Shown: positions 11,682 through 25,000, numbered from the stretch's first letter. The stretch is 64,000 nucleotides of DNA from Closterium sp. Naga37s-1 (GCA_947471745.1 CANJKZ010000825.1:372001-436000), one strand, 5' to 3'. Notes: generated by a model not told the origin, from the sequence alone. Numbers and translations are program-made.

Positions 11682-14600
11682 CGCAGCTCACCAAGGTCAG
11701 TGCAAGTGTGTCTCTTCTGCAGTTCGAGCTTCACGTCAGCCAAAGCAACCCTGTCAGCAGTGGTGAAAACCAGGTCGTCAACGTAGACCAGTACAAAAAA
11801 CGGTGTGGAGCCACGACGAACGAACAGCGACGGGTCGGCAGAAGAAGGCTGGAAACCAAGGTCAGAAAGGGTAGAGCAAAGGGTGTCGTGCCACTCACAA
11901 GGAGCCTGACGGAGACCGTAGACTGGTCGCCTAAGCCTCAACTGGGTCCCAGGAGGGAAAGTGCTAGTGAAGGCAGATGGACGACGTAACCAGACCTCCT
12001 CGTGTAGGCTACCCTGAAGGAAAGCAGTGGAGAAGTCAAGAGAGTGTAACTCGTAGTCTCTCTATGCTGCTACGTGCAGTAACACCCGAAGAGTGGTCAT
12101 CTTCGGCGTAGGCGCGAAGGTCTGAAAGAAGTCAACTCCCTCACGCTGACTGAAACCTCTGGCCACATAGCGCGCCTTGAAGACTGGAGGAGATCCCGGT
12201 GGCCACTTCACCCTGAAGATCCACATGCCATCGACTACGTTCGCCCCAAGGGGGGGAACCTCGTCGACGTAGGTGCCTGTGGATCTGTAGGAGGCCATCT
12301 CTGAGTCCATGGCAGCTCTCCACTGAGAGGCCCAAGGCCCTGACACTGCCTCAGCGTAAGTGCGAGGAGTCGGCATGTCAAGGGCGTCAGGGTCTCCCTC
12401 AGGGGCGAGCAGCATGGCACAGAGATGAGGGGAAGCGGCTGCCAGGAACTCCAGTTCAAACTGCCTGTCCTCTAGGGCGTCACAGCCAAGGGCAGACTCA
12501 CCCCCGATGGCCAAAGGAATGGTAGGAGGAGCAGCCACAAGACTGGTGGCGTAGTCAAGGCAACGAGTAGAGGCAAACTTAGTGACTGCAGCAGTAAAAG
12601 CGGAGACAGAGGACAGAGAAGCACGTGGGTCGGTAACAAGAGAGGCGAGAACACGAGAGAGAACAGGACGGTACGTGCAGTAGTAGTCTATGATAGGAGT
12701 AGAGAGGGAAGCAGTGAGACCTGACTCAGGAGGAGAAGGAAGTACAGAAGGAGACAAACGAGGCGGACTAGAACAAAACAGGGCAGTACGAAGGTCAGTG
12801 AAGGGAACGGGGGACGAGGGACGAGCACGAGGAGAGCGTCGCGAAGGCCAAGTGTGAGAAATAGGAGGGGACAACGGGGGCAGAGGAGGGAAAACAGCTG
12901 GGGAGGGGTCAGGAGGAGGAAGCGGAGGACCAGAGACGAGAGGAGAGGGAGGGGAGGGAGGAGAAGGAGAGGGGAGACCGAGGGTCCGAAGACCAGAGAC
13001 AGGAGGAGGAGGTGGCTGCTGCTGCTGCTGCGGCTGCTGGTGCGGCTGCTCCTGCTCCGGCTGCTGCTGCTGCTGTTGCTACTGCTCCTCCAGCCGCTGT
13101 AGCTCCAGCTACTGCCGCTCCAACTCTCTCCCCTCTTGCTCCAACTGCAGCTGCTCCTCACGGGCACGGCGAACACGGGCCTGATGCCGGGTCGGGTAGG
13201 GGTGGGGGGGAGGAGTAGTGCCCGGAGCGGTGGTAGCCCCAGGACCGCTCTCCAAAGAACTAGTTGCACCACCCCCAGAGCCAGCACCACCAGAAGTAAC
13301 TGGGTCCGTCCCAGGCTCTCCAGGTCCAGCAGAGGGCGCACCCCAAGTCGTAGCACCCCCAGGGACAGCTCCACTAACACTAGCTCCCCGAAGACTAGAG
13401 TCTCCTGCAGTCACGGGCTCAGCTCCAACTCCAGCACCCCCAGAACCAGGACCTCGCACAGGTACGCTCTCTGCTCCAACTCCAGCACCTCTGGAGCTAG
13501 CACCTCCAGGGTCCTCGCCACGAAAACCGGCTCCCGCAGGGTCTGCTGTAGGCTGGGAGGAGGACAGCGGGGAAGGAGGCTGCACCTGAGGGGCTACCGA
13601 GGGGGGAGGGGTAGCGTGGGACACACCTGACGGGGCAGGACCAGGGGGGGAGGCTGTACCGGGGGAGCAGGAGGGGGAGCTGAAGTCAGGAAGAGAGGGG
13701 CAGGAGGAACCGGGAGACCTCGACAGGGGTACCTGATGTAGAAGGGGACGGACTCGTCGAAACGGACGTCACGAGAGTCAAAGAACCGGTGAAGGGGAGG
13801 GTGGTAAAAGGTGTAGTAAGACGAGTCCTCAGGGAAACCAAGGAACACGCAGGAAACAGCGCGAGGCAAGATCTTGTCCGCGGAGGTGTTGCGAACAAGT
13901 GCCAAGCAACCCCAGACACGAAAACGCGACGCAGCACCAGGGGACCCGGTCCAAAGACTAGTCGGTGAAACCTCTGGCCGAGAGACACGTGACCTAAGGT
14001 TCAGCTGGTGAGCGGCGTACCAAACCGCGTAGGGCCATAGAAAATGGGGGGCACGGGCATGAGTCATGGAGGTGCGGGCGATCTCCATGACCAAGCCTAT
14101 GCGGTGCTCAGCAACCCCATTCTGCTGTGGAGACTCTGGAAGCGTCCAGGACTGGCGGATGCCCTGCTCACGACAGAATCCAGCGAGAATGCCAGAGCAA
14201 AACTCACCCCCGCGGTCGGAGTGAAGACAGCTGACACAACGACCACGAGTGTCCGCAGTGGTAAGCAACCACCGGATCAGCGTAGAAGTCACGTCGGACT
14301 TCTTCGCCAGGGGGAACACTGTGGTGTAGCGGGAGTAGTCGTCAACGACCACAAGAAAGAAACTCTCTCGCGCAGGGCCAGGGCGCAAGGCGGGGCCCCA
14401 GACGTCCAAGTGGAGAGTCTCCAAGGGCTCGGTGGCCGGACGAAAGGAGGAGGAGTGAGGGGTGGCGCGCAACCGACCCTCGACGCAGGGACCGCAGGGT
14501 GGCGCAAGCAAAGGCGGCAATGACGGCAAGACACACGGGAGGCCTAAGACAAGACGTTGACTAGACATAGCGCGCAGGCGAGAAATGGACGGGTGCCCCA

Positions 14601-16644
14601 TCCGGTGGTGCCACAAAACAGTGGGGTGGGCAAGCGATCGGCAGGAGCACGACGCAGCAACTGGACCAGACACTGGAACCTGACCAGACACAGCTACCTG
14701 GGGAGACGCGGCAACCTGGTGAGACGCGGGAACCTGACGGGGGACAGTGACAAGGGTTGGGGGCAGTAGCTGCTGCTGCTGCTGCCCTCAGGGGCCAGTA
14801 TGAAGTGTGTAGAGACCAGAGCCCAGCTCAGCAGTAAAGGTGGCGAGAGGCGCGTACGTGTCCCCGTCGACACAAAACGCAGTCTCGCGAGAAGGCTCAA
14901 TCCACACACCCACGTGCTCACTCACGAGCGGCCTCACGCCTACCAAGTTCCTCGAGAACAAGGGGACGTGGAAGCCGGTCACAGAACCGGAGGGAACAGC
15001 CGAGCACGGAAGCGTAGTAGTGTAGCGAGCAGTGACTGGTCCCGAAGTGGGATCAGCCAGTGCTAAAGAGACCACCGTAGGAAGTGGGGTAAGTGTCGTG
15101 CGGTCGCGAAAGAAACAATGGGAAGCTCCGGAGTCCAGAGTGAAAGGCAGCGAAGCGTCCTCCGGAGCAGCTCCTAGACTAGTGTCTACACAAGCACCTA
15201 CACTAGCAACAGGCACCTCAGCAAGACTAGCACCTAAGCTAACAACACTCGAGTAAACAGAGTCAGAAGCACTAGAGTCAACAACAACATACATAGCATG
15301 AGGAGTTCCGAAGAGATCAACCAACTGAGAAGCCGACATGCCCCACAGAGCGGGGCCGTACGTCTGAACAAGGGGAAGCCAGTCAGGGGCAGGGCTGTCA
15401 ATGCCGTAGGCCAATCAAACCGTGTTAGTAAGCTGAGCAAAGCACTGACCCGGTGGGTGGCTGCGGCCACAAGGCTGGCTGCGGCGGGCACCTGTCAGAA
15501 CGTGATAGGTGCTGGGAGGGTGGACGACACCGCACTGCAGCTGACATTGTCCTGACCCCTGCCCCAAAACCTGCTGCTGAGGCTGCTGCGAGGGGAGGGG
15601 CTGCTGCTGCTGCTGCTGACGTCGAGTCAGGTACCACGCCGCTGCTCCACCCCTTGTGGCTGGCAGACTAGTAGGTGGCTGACGAACCCGGGCGTCACCT
15701 CCACCAGCTGCAGCAGGGGAGTCACCAGCCGCTGCACGAGGCGCTCCTCCAGCGCCTGCACTCCCGCCGCCGCCGCTCGCCATGTCACCCCCACCACCTC
15801 CGCCCGCACCCTGACCGCCCCTCCTGCCACTCCTACCCCGAGACCGCGAAGAATTCGTAACAGCAGCTGCGGTCACGTTAGTAGCGGCAGTGGCGAGGGA
15901 GGCAGTAAAGGTGGGTAGCTGAGGGACAGTGCACCCGTGGAACAGTGGAGGGGGCACAACACCAGAGGCAGAGGCTACCGAGCGGAGGTTGCTCTCGACG
16001 TCCTTGAGGGCCGACTCAAGGACCTCGATAGTGAGCTCGCTAGGGTGCTTCAGAAGAAGCGCGTCACGAACCGAGGCAAGGCGGTGAGGGAGGCTAGTGG
16101 CGATGAAATAGATAGTAATTGCCATGGGGGGAGGGAGCAGTGCAAGCTGTGTGTCAGTGCAAGCAGCACGGTAGCTAGAATCAAGCGAGCGCATATGAGT
16201 GATCAAGTCAGCAGTGCGCTCAAACGAGGCGAGGTCAGGAAACAGGAACGGAAGGAACAAGCGACCAAGAGAGACAGTGGTGGGAGTAGCGTAGCGGGCC
16301 TTGATCGCAGTCAGGAACTCACTTGCCGTGCGAACCTGAGTGAAGTGGGTCTCCTCCGACTCAGGGAGGAGGCTGTTGAGGGCGATGCAGGCCGAAGCGT
16401 CACGCGACTTCCACGCTGTCACGTCAACACGCTCGTGTGCATAACGGTCACTGTCTGCAGGTTTGGGGTCAGCTGCTAAGGGTGCAGGGCCAGCTGCTTC
16501 AGGTAGGTCACCGGAAGCATGCGCCCACAGAGTCTCGTGTGCCTGAACTTGGCTCTCTAGGAGGCGGCGCACACGCAGGAGCCAGACCGAGAACTCGAGC
16601 GGCCTACCCTCAGCGTCAAAGTGCATGACCCTAGGGGTCGCCAT
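11682..16644 (-). pseudogene. Gag-Pol polyprotein gene of copia element C3 (degraded, 3' cut)
   Basis: Gag starts at 16644 (MATPRVMHFDAEG) and runs about 409 codons, with a Gly-rich and then Gln-rich region and a Cys/His motif ending QPCGRSHPPGQC. A stop follows near 15415, after which the frame continues through the protease (LDSGASHCFF) to a stop near 14788. The integrase ORF 14691-13594 has WHHRMGHPS, CGPCVEG, LHLDVWGP, LHSDRGGEF and QQNGVAEHR. A frame change leads to a linker (13624-13109), then RT from 12874 with a TAG at 12062 and an intact YVDD further on, until C2 cuts the frame. Several independent breaks fit an old copy. Confidence 0.9.
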
Positions 16645-17272
16645 AGCGGAAGCGCAGAGGTGGATACTGCTGCTGCCGAAACCCTAAACGCCTAAAGGGC
16701 CTGCGTAGGGCGTGACATACAGTGCGACACGACGCGACGGGCGCGACTGGCAGGGACGGGCGCGACAGGCGCGGACAGGCAGGGCGCACGGGGCACGACG
16801 GACGGGCAGGGCGCACGGGGCGCGACGGACGGGCAAGGCGCAGCGGGGGCGCGAAGGACGGGCAGGGCGCACGGGGCGCGTGCGACGGGACAGGACGGGA
16901 AGCGCGACGCGGACGGGACGGGACGGGACGGGACGGACGGCGTGACACGGCGGGACAGAAGGGGGGCGACGCGACGGGACAGTAGGGACGACGGGACGGG
17001 ACGGGACAGCAAGGACGACGGGACGGGACAGGACAGCAAGGGGCGACGCGACGGGACAGCAGAGGCGACGGCACGGGACGGGACAGCAGGGGCGACGCGA
17101 CGGGACGGGACAGCAGGGGCGACGTGACGCAGGCGCAGCGGGCGCTAGGGCACGAGAGAGACGAGCGCGAGAGGCGCTAGGGGACAGTACGGGCGTAACG
17201 GGCACTAGGGTATGGGACAGGCTCGGGCACTACAGACGTGATCGAGAGGAACGGGATCCTACAGGATCCTAA
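16645..17272 (-). repeat. GC-rich leader of C3
   Basis: A low-complexity stretch of GACGGGACGGGACAGCAGGGG-like and GGGCAGGGCGCACGGGGCGC-like words on the plus strand, between the primer site and gag. It occupies the same position as the leaders of C1, C2, C4 and C5 but has a different unit. Confidence 0.75.
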
Positions 17273-17286
17273 CCTAGGTGATACCA

Positions 17287-17381
17287 TGTCAAGAATGAAA
17301 GTGTTGGTTTCACTAAGGTTGGTTGGGGTACATAAACCTAACCCTAACAGTTGTACCCCCTATAACACACATCATTTGACA
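17287..17381 (-). repeat. 5' LTR of C3 (95 bp) and adjacent primer site
   Basis: On the minus strand TGTCAAATGATG begins and TTCTTGACA ends the LTR, giving TGTCAA/TTGACA inverted ends. TGGTATCACCTAGG (17286-17273) follows as a primer site whose first eight bases match the initiator-Met tRNA complement. A 95-bp LTR is exceptionally short for a copia element that encodes its own proteins. The 3' LTR is not in the window, so length and identity cannot be cross-checked. Confidence 0.75.
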
Positions 17382-17999
17382 GACGCGCACGTGGGGCTAG
17401 CTGTGTCACTTCGTTTTCGGCTTATCTTTTGGGGTCTCTGAAGGCACTCATCGGGGTGGCGTTACAACGGGCGCAAGCTCGTGTCATCCTGCTTCGAGCG
17501 GCGTCTTCCATGGGAGGGATGAATGTGGATTTGGTGGAGCGGGAGAGGGACGACGTCGAGGTGGAGGGCGGGGCTCTTTGGGTGGAGGCCCCGTACATGG
17601 TGGATGCACAGATGTGACTGAGGGGGGTTGAAATGGGGTGCGGGATGGGGTGTCTTGATGGGGTGTCCTGACTGGGTGTTTTGATTGGGTATTTTGATGG
17701 GGCTTTTTATGGGCGTTGCGTTTGGGGTTTTTTGGCAGTTTTACTTTCCTTCTCCCTGTCCTCCACCTCCCTTCTCCTTCATTTGTCTCTCTTTCCCCTT
17801 TTCCTCTTTCTGTCTAGGATCAAGAAAGTTGGGAGATCGGTGCGTGTTCCGCTTCATTTTGTATTGGCAAGCACTTGCTGCATATCCAAAAAAAAAAAAA
17901 ACAAACAAACAAACAAAAAACAAGAGGCGACAAGGTCGTCCTGGGGTTGCGAAGCATTTTACAAAAGCTCTCTGGTATGTATTTGAACTATAAACTCTT

Positions 18000-18055
<56 letters not shown>

Positions 18056-18706
18056 AATTAGCTGTATAGGTTCAAAACAAACTTCGCAACGATCATGTAG
18101 GAATCGAGCCAGCTTCCTTTCAACCAACACCCTCAATTTCTACCGTCCGCACCAAAGCACATGAAGTTTTAAAATATCGGAATTTTAAAGAGAGATGTGT
18201 GTGCGACGAAATTGAAACTCTTTTAGGGTTTGTGTTCCTCTTTTTCCTCCCTCATTTCCTCTCGCTAGTGGAGCTAGGTTGATACCCGCCAGCAAGCCAT
18301 GCTTTCCCTACCACTCCAAGGTGAGAAGGATCCTAAGCCATTATCTAGAACTAACTTAGACTATTATAAGCTAGACTAGGTTTTTGTAATCTCGTATCCT
18401 AGTCGTGTACTTCTATGTTGGTCGTTCTAGAGGTAAGCATGTTGTTTAAGCTTAGATTCTAGTCCCTTCGTAAAGACAGTAGCTTTCCCTTATGTTTTTT
18501 AGGTCGTTCATAGTCCCGCATCCGTTTTTTCCTCTAATTCTCTTCTTTTCCTTCATTCATTCCTTCCTTCCTTCCTTATTTCCTTCCCTCCTACCTTCCA
18601 TTTTTACTTCCCTCCTTCATTCCTTCTGTTTACTACTTCGGTTTCCTGCTTCCGTTTTCTGTTTTCGTAGTATGCTTCTATTTTCTGCTATGTTTAATGT
18701 GCACCT
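17382..18706. other. Host DNA between C3 and C4, no gene recognised
   Basis: About 1.3 kb with lower GC than the elements. A 62-codon plus-strand frame at 17429-17617 (MGSLKALIGVALQRAQ...) could be a gene end but matches nothing I know. It is followed by T-rich sequence, two A runs (17889-17901 and 18002-18050), then AT-rich and TTCC-rich DNA to the C4 target site. No rRNA or convincing tRNA. Confidence 0.5.
18002..18050 (+). repeat. Poly(A) tract, about 49 bases
   Basis: An uninterrupted A run preceded, about 100 bases upstream, by a shorter A run and a CAAACAAACAAACAAA stretch. It could be the tail of a retroposed transcript or SINE, but no target duplication or recognisable body was found. 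Confidence 0.6.
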
Positions 18707-18711
18707 TGACG

Positions 18712-18835
18712 TGTGAAGAAAGAGGAATGAATGAACTAGGACAAGGTTGGGTACAAGTGGGAAACCCTAGGAAACTGTACCCTTTAGTTTCTTCCCCACT
18801 ATAGCCTAGACAAGCTATATGATGAATGTTTGACA
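18712..18835 (-). repeat. 3' LTR of C4 (124 bp)
   Basis: On the minus strand it begins TGTCAAACATTCATC and ends TTCTTCACA. It is preceded by the purine tract CTATGGGGGTG (minus strand, just right of 18835), again paired with an upstream CCCCCA. The outer flank is TGACG. Confidence 0.92.
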
Positions 18836-19039
18836 CACCCCCATAGGCAAAGTGGGGGAGAACAAGAGGTCACAAGACCAGTCAAGCAAAGCACAGCAAG
18901 CTCAGGGTGGATCACAACGTCACCACACATTCCGAGCACAAGTTCAAAGGCCACAAGGCCAGTTCACATGCAGGATTATATATACATAAAGGTAAACATG
19001 CAAGTGCAGGTATATATATAGATCACAGTACAAGCAAAG

Positions 19040-22000
19040 TCAAGACGTGAGCAAGTGAGGCCAAGTAGGCACAAGATCTAACATAGTACAGAAGCGCTGA
19101 TGATCACAAGGCTGAAGTGCCTTGGTGAAGATATCAGCAGTGTTGGCCCGAGAGGCCACGTAAGCAAGGCGCAGCTGACCACGCTGCTGCAGCTCACGAG
19201 CAAGGAAGTAGCGAAGAGCAATGTGCTTCGTTCTGTGCTCCTGTCTGTGCTCCCGACACAAGGCCAGCATGGCCTTGTTGTCTACGTACAGAACTGGAGG
19301 AGAACGAGGCGGCTCTCCCAGGTCAGTCAGCAGGTAGGTGAGCCAGCGTAACTCCTGTGCAGCCATGGCCCCTGCGTAGATCTCAGCCTCACAGCTGGAG
19401 CTGAGAACAGAAGACGAGCGGGTAGACCGCCAGGAAACAGAGCCGGAACCAAGGCTGAAGGTGTAACCCTGTGACGACCGCTGCGTAGCCAGGTCGTCAA
19501 CCCAAGACGCGTCTGCGTGACCAGTGAGGACCACTGGACTCCGCCCTCCAAGCACTAGCCCCATGCCCGACGTACTGCACAAGTAGCGCAATACCCTCTT
19601 CGCTGCAGCCATGTGCTCTGGTCGATGTCTCCCAGGAGCAACATAGCGTGCCAAGATGCTAAGAGGGTATGCCAGGTCAGGTCGAGTGCAGGTCATCAGG
19701 TACATGAGGCAGCCAACAAGCTCTGGGTACGGGCCACTCGGCTCTACGGACTCATCTGAAGGCAGAGCTGAGAGCGAGTGGCGAGTAGACAGAGGAGTGG
19801 CCTGAGGCGAGGAGTACGTGAAGTCGAAGCGCTGAAGGACCTGGTGCACCATGTGTGACTGAGTCAGGGTAATGGTGCGCCGTGCTCTGTCTCGGGTGAT
19901 CTGCAAGCCAAGGTAGCTGCGCAGTTCACCCAGGTCTGTGCACGTCTGTCTCTTCTGTAGCTCGGACTTCACGTGGGCGAGTCCAGCAGTGTCAGCAGTA
20001 GCAAAGACCAAGTCGTTGACGTACACGAGGATGTAGAACGGCGGCAACAAAGTGTCGGTGCGCAGAAACAGCGACGGGTCAGCAGTAGAAGGAGCAAACC
20101 CAAGAGCCGCAAGCGTAGTCCTCAGTGTGTCGTGCCACTCACGGGGCGCCTGGCGGAGACCGTAGACTGGCCGCCGGAGGCTCCACTGGGTACCAGGAGG
20201 AAACGACCCAGTGAAGCCAGGTGGGCGACGCAGCCAGATCTCCTCGTGCAGGCTGCCCTATAGGAAAGCAGTGCTGAAGTCAAGAGAGTGAAGCTCGTAG
20301 TCACGCTGAGCAGCGACGTGCAGCAGAACCCGAAGAGTGGTCATCTTCGGGGTCGGGGAGAAGGTCTGAAATTAGTGAACTCCCTGCCGCTGACTGAAGC
20401 CTCGAGCCACGTAACGCGCCTTGAAGACAGGCGGAGAACCCGGCGGCCGCTTCACCCTGAAAATCCACATGCCACTGACGATGTTCGCCCCAGGTGGGGG
20501 AACCTCGTCGACGTAGGTGCCTGTGGAATTCCAGGAAGCCATCTCTGCGTCCATGGCTGACTGCCACTGAGAGGAGTAGGGACCCTCTATCGCCTCTGCG
20601 TAAGAGCGCGGGGTCGGGATGTCTGATGCATCCGGGTCTCCCTCAGGGGCAAGCAGCATGGACACGAGATGAGGTAAAGCAGCAGCAAAACACTGGAACT
20701 CCTCCTGCCTGTCCTCAAGGACGTCCGTGCTAAGAGCACACTCACCCCCGACGGACAGAGGACAGGCAGACTCAAACTCAGCAACAAGACTAGCGGCGTA
20801 GTCTAGACGACTGTGAGCAGCGAAGTCGACAAGCTCAGCAACTAAGGCAGACGCAGCAGTGGACTCAAAGGAAGTGTCAGTGACAACAGTAGCCAGGAGA
20901 CGCGTGACAGTAGGACTGGCAGCACAAAGGGAGTCAGACTCCGGGTCAGCAAGAGCAGGAAGAGAGGACTCTGGAGGAGACGGCAAAGGGACACGTTGCG
21001 GAGCAGTGGAAGGACGCAGTGCCATCTGGTGCGTGCCCGGGACCGCAGGAGGACGCTGACGTGGAACACAACGACCAGTGCGAGCAGCACGAACAGGTGA
21101 CGCAGGACGCGACTCAGGCTCACGACGCTCAGCAAGACCTCCAGTAGGACCAGCGTAGGGAGAAGGAGCAGGCAGTGGGGAGGCCAGTTGTAACTGTGAC
21201 TCGGACTGGACAGGCGGTGGACACTCTAAGGAAGGAGCAGGACCAGAAGAAGGCGGAAGACCAAGAACCTGCTCAAGGAGCGGAACGAAGTACGGCCGCG
21301 GCCGCGCAGCGCCTCTAGAACCAGCAGGGACAGCACCAGCACCTGCAGCACCTCCAGCAGCTCCAGTATCGCAAACTCCAGCACCCACAGGAGCACCGGC
21401 TCCAGCAGCACCTCCAGCTCCAGTACCTACCGCAGCTCCAGCTCCAGCAGGACCACCGGAAGACGAAGCAGCTCCTGCTCCAGTACCTCCAGGAGCACCG
21501 ACTCCAGCAGCACCGCCAGCTCCAGCTCCACCAGCAACTCCAGCACCAGTAGCACCACCAGGCCCAGCAGCTCCAGTACCTCCAGTACGAGCACCTCCGG
21601 GACCCGTGGCTCCAGCACCCCCAGCAGCAGTAGAACCTCCAGCACCGGCAGCACCACCAGCTCCAGCAGCACGGCTCCAGCGCCGAGCAAACCACTCGCG
21701 CAGCTCCTGAGGAGAGGGTAGCTCCCGCCGGGACGAAGCACCAGAAGGACCTCCAGGTCCAGCACCGTTAGGCTCCGCACCCCCACACTCAGCAACCCCA
21801 GGCTCAGCACCCCCAGACCCAGCACCCCCAGGCTCCGCACGCTCCGGCTCAGCACCCCCAGACCCAGCACCCCCAGGCTCCGCACGCTCAGGCTCAGCAC
21901 CCCTAGCAGCACCAGAGTCAACAGCTACCTCGACAGGCTCGACTGCGTCTACCTGGGACACACCTGAGGGGGCAGGACCCTTAGGGGGGAGGGGGTCTAC

Positions 22001-25000
22001 CGGGGGGGGACCGGGCGCGAGGAAGAGCGGCGGGGGGGGGAGGGGAGCAGCGCGGTAGGGGAAGAGACGGTAGTACGGAACCGACTCGTCAAACGTGACG
22101 TCCTGGGAGGACAGAACACAGCGCGAGGTGGGGTGGTAAAACTGCCAACCAGGCGCGTCAGGGGGGAAGCCAAGGAAGACGCAAGGAACAGCACGGGAGG
22201 ACAGCTTGTCCGCAGACAAGTCACGGACGAAAGCCCGAGATCCCCAGACACGGAACGCAGACGCATCGCCAACCTTCCCCGTCCACCGCAGAGTAGGGGA
22301 GGTCTCCGGCATCGAGACCCGGGGCTGAAGGTTGATCTGATGCGCCGCGTACTGAACCGCGAACGGCCACAGAAAATGGGGAGCAGCCGCATGGATCATG
22401 GACGTACGAGCGACGTCCATGACCATGCCAATGCGGCGCTCAGCAATCCCATTTTGTTGTGGAGAGGCCGGAAGCGTGAACGTCTGGCGGATGCCCTCCG
22501 CACGACAGAAGGCTCGCAGAAGGTCGGAGGAAAACTCTCCGCCTCTGTCGGAGTGCAGACGCAGAACAGGAAAGTCCGAGCCGAAACTCTCTCTGAGCTG
22601 GAGACGGGCAGCGTGGATCCAGTCGATCAACACCCCAGTGACCTCACCCTTGCGGCGCAAGGGGAAGACTGTGGTGTAACGCGAGTAGTCGTCAACGACC
22701 AGCAGGAAGTAACGCTCGTGACCCTGTCCACGGACGCGGGCTGGGCCCCATACGTCCATGTGGAGAGTCTGCAGCGGAGCCTCTGTCGGAGGAAACTCGG
22801 AGGAGTGAGGAGCGGCGCGCTGCCGCCCCTCGACGCAGGGAACGCAGGTAGGTGTTAGAATATATCTGTAACTGCCTGTAGCTGTAGTTAGTGTAGTTAT
22901 TATAAACTTTGTTTGGTGGTGCACCTTCTTTGTTCCTTTGCTATATGTTCTTGCAAACCTATAGTGGAGCCATTCATTCTCGTCTCCCTCTGCTTGGCAC
23001 AAACCACCTCGACTCCCCTTGGCCTAGGCTACTAAGCCTAGGCCCTACTTCTTGATTCTGACAGTAGGGGCAGGCCCCGGGGGAAGGGGAGGGAGGGACC
23101 GGGGGAGACCAGAGACAAGGACACGGGAGGCCATGCCTCAGAGACGAGGCAGGGAGGGGTGACCAAGGCGGTGGTGCCAGAGGAGAGTCTGGTGAGACAG
23201 GAGATGACACGAGTAGGGGGCAGACTCTAGACCAGACCTGGACCCTGCAGCAAACACCTGACCCGACGCAGCTACCTGCCCAGACGCAGGAACCGGAGGA
23301 GACTCGGTAGTCAGTGTGTACAGGCTCGACCCCGGCTGACGGGTAAACGTGGCCAAGTGTCGGCCCGTCCGAGCACACGTGCTGTGGGTCACTCGCTGAC
23401 TCGCAGGAGTGAACTGGTCAACCCCTCCATCCTGTAGGTCAGCACCACTCACCAAGTTCGTAGAGAACGAGGGGAGGTAAAGACCCGACAGAGAGCCAGA
23501 AGGGGCCGCCGGACACGGTAGGACAGTGGAGTAGTGGGCAAGGACAGGACCCCCAGAGGGGTCTGCCAGGGAGACTGCAACCGGCCGACTGAGCGGCGTG
23601 AGTGTGGTGCGGTCCCGAAAGAAGGAGCGGGAAGCACCCGAGTCGAGGGTGAAGGTGTGCAAAACCTGAGCCGACGCGGTACCTGAGAGAGCAGACTCAC
23701 CAGCACCTAAAGCAGCAGACTCACAAGCACCTAGAGCAGCGGCCTCAATGCCCGGGTCAGGCGGAACACACAGGTAACAGTCACCCTCAGCACTAGTAGA
23801 CACAACATACATGGCAGCAAGAATAGCATCATAATCAAGATCAAAGATAGCTACACCCGACTTGAGCAGATCACCCCAGCGAGGGATCTTAGTGGCGTGA
23901 GGGAACTGGATACGCCAGGCGTCTGTCAGGCGGCCAAAGCAGCGCTGGGTGGCGTGCGGCCCGCCGCACGGCTCCCCAGTGCGGTCGCCTGTACGCAGGA
24001 CGTAGGTACAGGGACCAGTACCCCCAGGCCGCTGGCGTGCAGCGTACCACTCACGAAGCTGCTGGGGCGACGGAGTCTCACGAGAGCGCTGCTGCTGCTG
24101 GCGCTGACCACCACCAAAGTCTCCCCGCTGCACAGCTCCACCCCGACCAGCTCCACCTCCGCCGCCGCCGCCGCCACCGCCTCCACCCCCACCGCCGCCG
24201 CCGCCGCCGCCTCCACCTCCACCGCCGCCACCGAAGCCCCCACCCCCGCCACCACTCCCACCCCCACCCCCTCCGCCGCCTCCACCGCCACCACCGCCGC
24301 TGCCGCCAGCTCCTCCAGCGCCCTTGCCCCCCTTGCCCTTGCCGTTGCGGCGCCTCCCACTAGGAGCAGACGCAGCGCTGACCGACTCGGTGCCAACAAG
24401 GTTGACAGCAGCAGCAGAGGCAACAGAGGGCAAAAGGGGGACGGGGGAGCACCCCTCAAAGAAAGGGGCACGAGGGTCACCACGAGAGGCTCCTACGGTG
24501 ACTATACTCTTTTCAGCTGCAAGGAGGCGCTCCTCGAGGAGGTCAACAGTGACTGTGGTGGGGCAAACAGAGAGGAAGTGGTCCCTGACCGAGCGAAGGG
24601 AGTCAGGGAGCCGGGTGACTAGGTAGTAGAGGGTGATGTACATGGGGGGGGGGTTCTTGGCGCAGAACTCAGCAGGAAGCGCAGCGCGGTAGCGGGTGTC
24701 ACTAGTGCGGAGGTGCGTAATGAGGTCAGCGACTGTGGCAAAGGCGGCGAGGTCAGGGAACAGGTACGGCAGCATGAGGCGACTAAGGGCAGCAGTGGCA
24801 GGGGAGGAGTAGCGTGCAACTACAGCGTCGTACAGAGTCTTAGCACTCTTGTACTGACTAAAGTGTGCGCGCTCAGTGGACGGTAGGTGACTACGCACAG
24901 CAAGGCGGGCAGCAGCATCGCGCGTGGTCCACTGCGAGCGAACAGTACTGTCAGCATCAGCAGCAGGGGCAGTAGAGGCGCCAGACGTGAGATCGAACAG

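Larger units (their letters stand above)
11682..17381 (-). mobile_element. Ty1/copia element C3, interrupted by C2
   Basis: Minus-strand element with a 95-bp 5' LTR (17381-17287), leader, gag, protease, integrase and most of the reverse transcriptase. It is cut at 11682 by the C2 LTR. Its RNase H and 3' LTR must lie left of the window. It is the outermost and oldest layer of the nest, and its proteins differ clearly from C1, C2, C4 and C5. Confidence 0.9.

Noticed and set aside
18080-18160. tRNA-like segment (B-box-like GGCTCGATTCC on the minus strand) next to the poly(A)/poly(T) run
   Set aside because: No convincing cloverleaf or A box; the T arm does not pair. At best a decayed tRNA-derived element.
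20372-23002. 876-codon ORF taken as a protein with a novel N terminus
   Set aside because: Its first ~50 residues come from a solo LTR inserted in C4; it is an accidental fusion.
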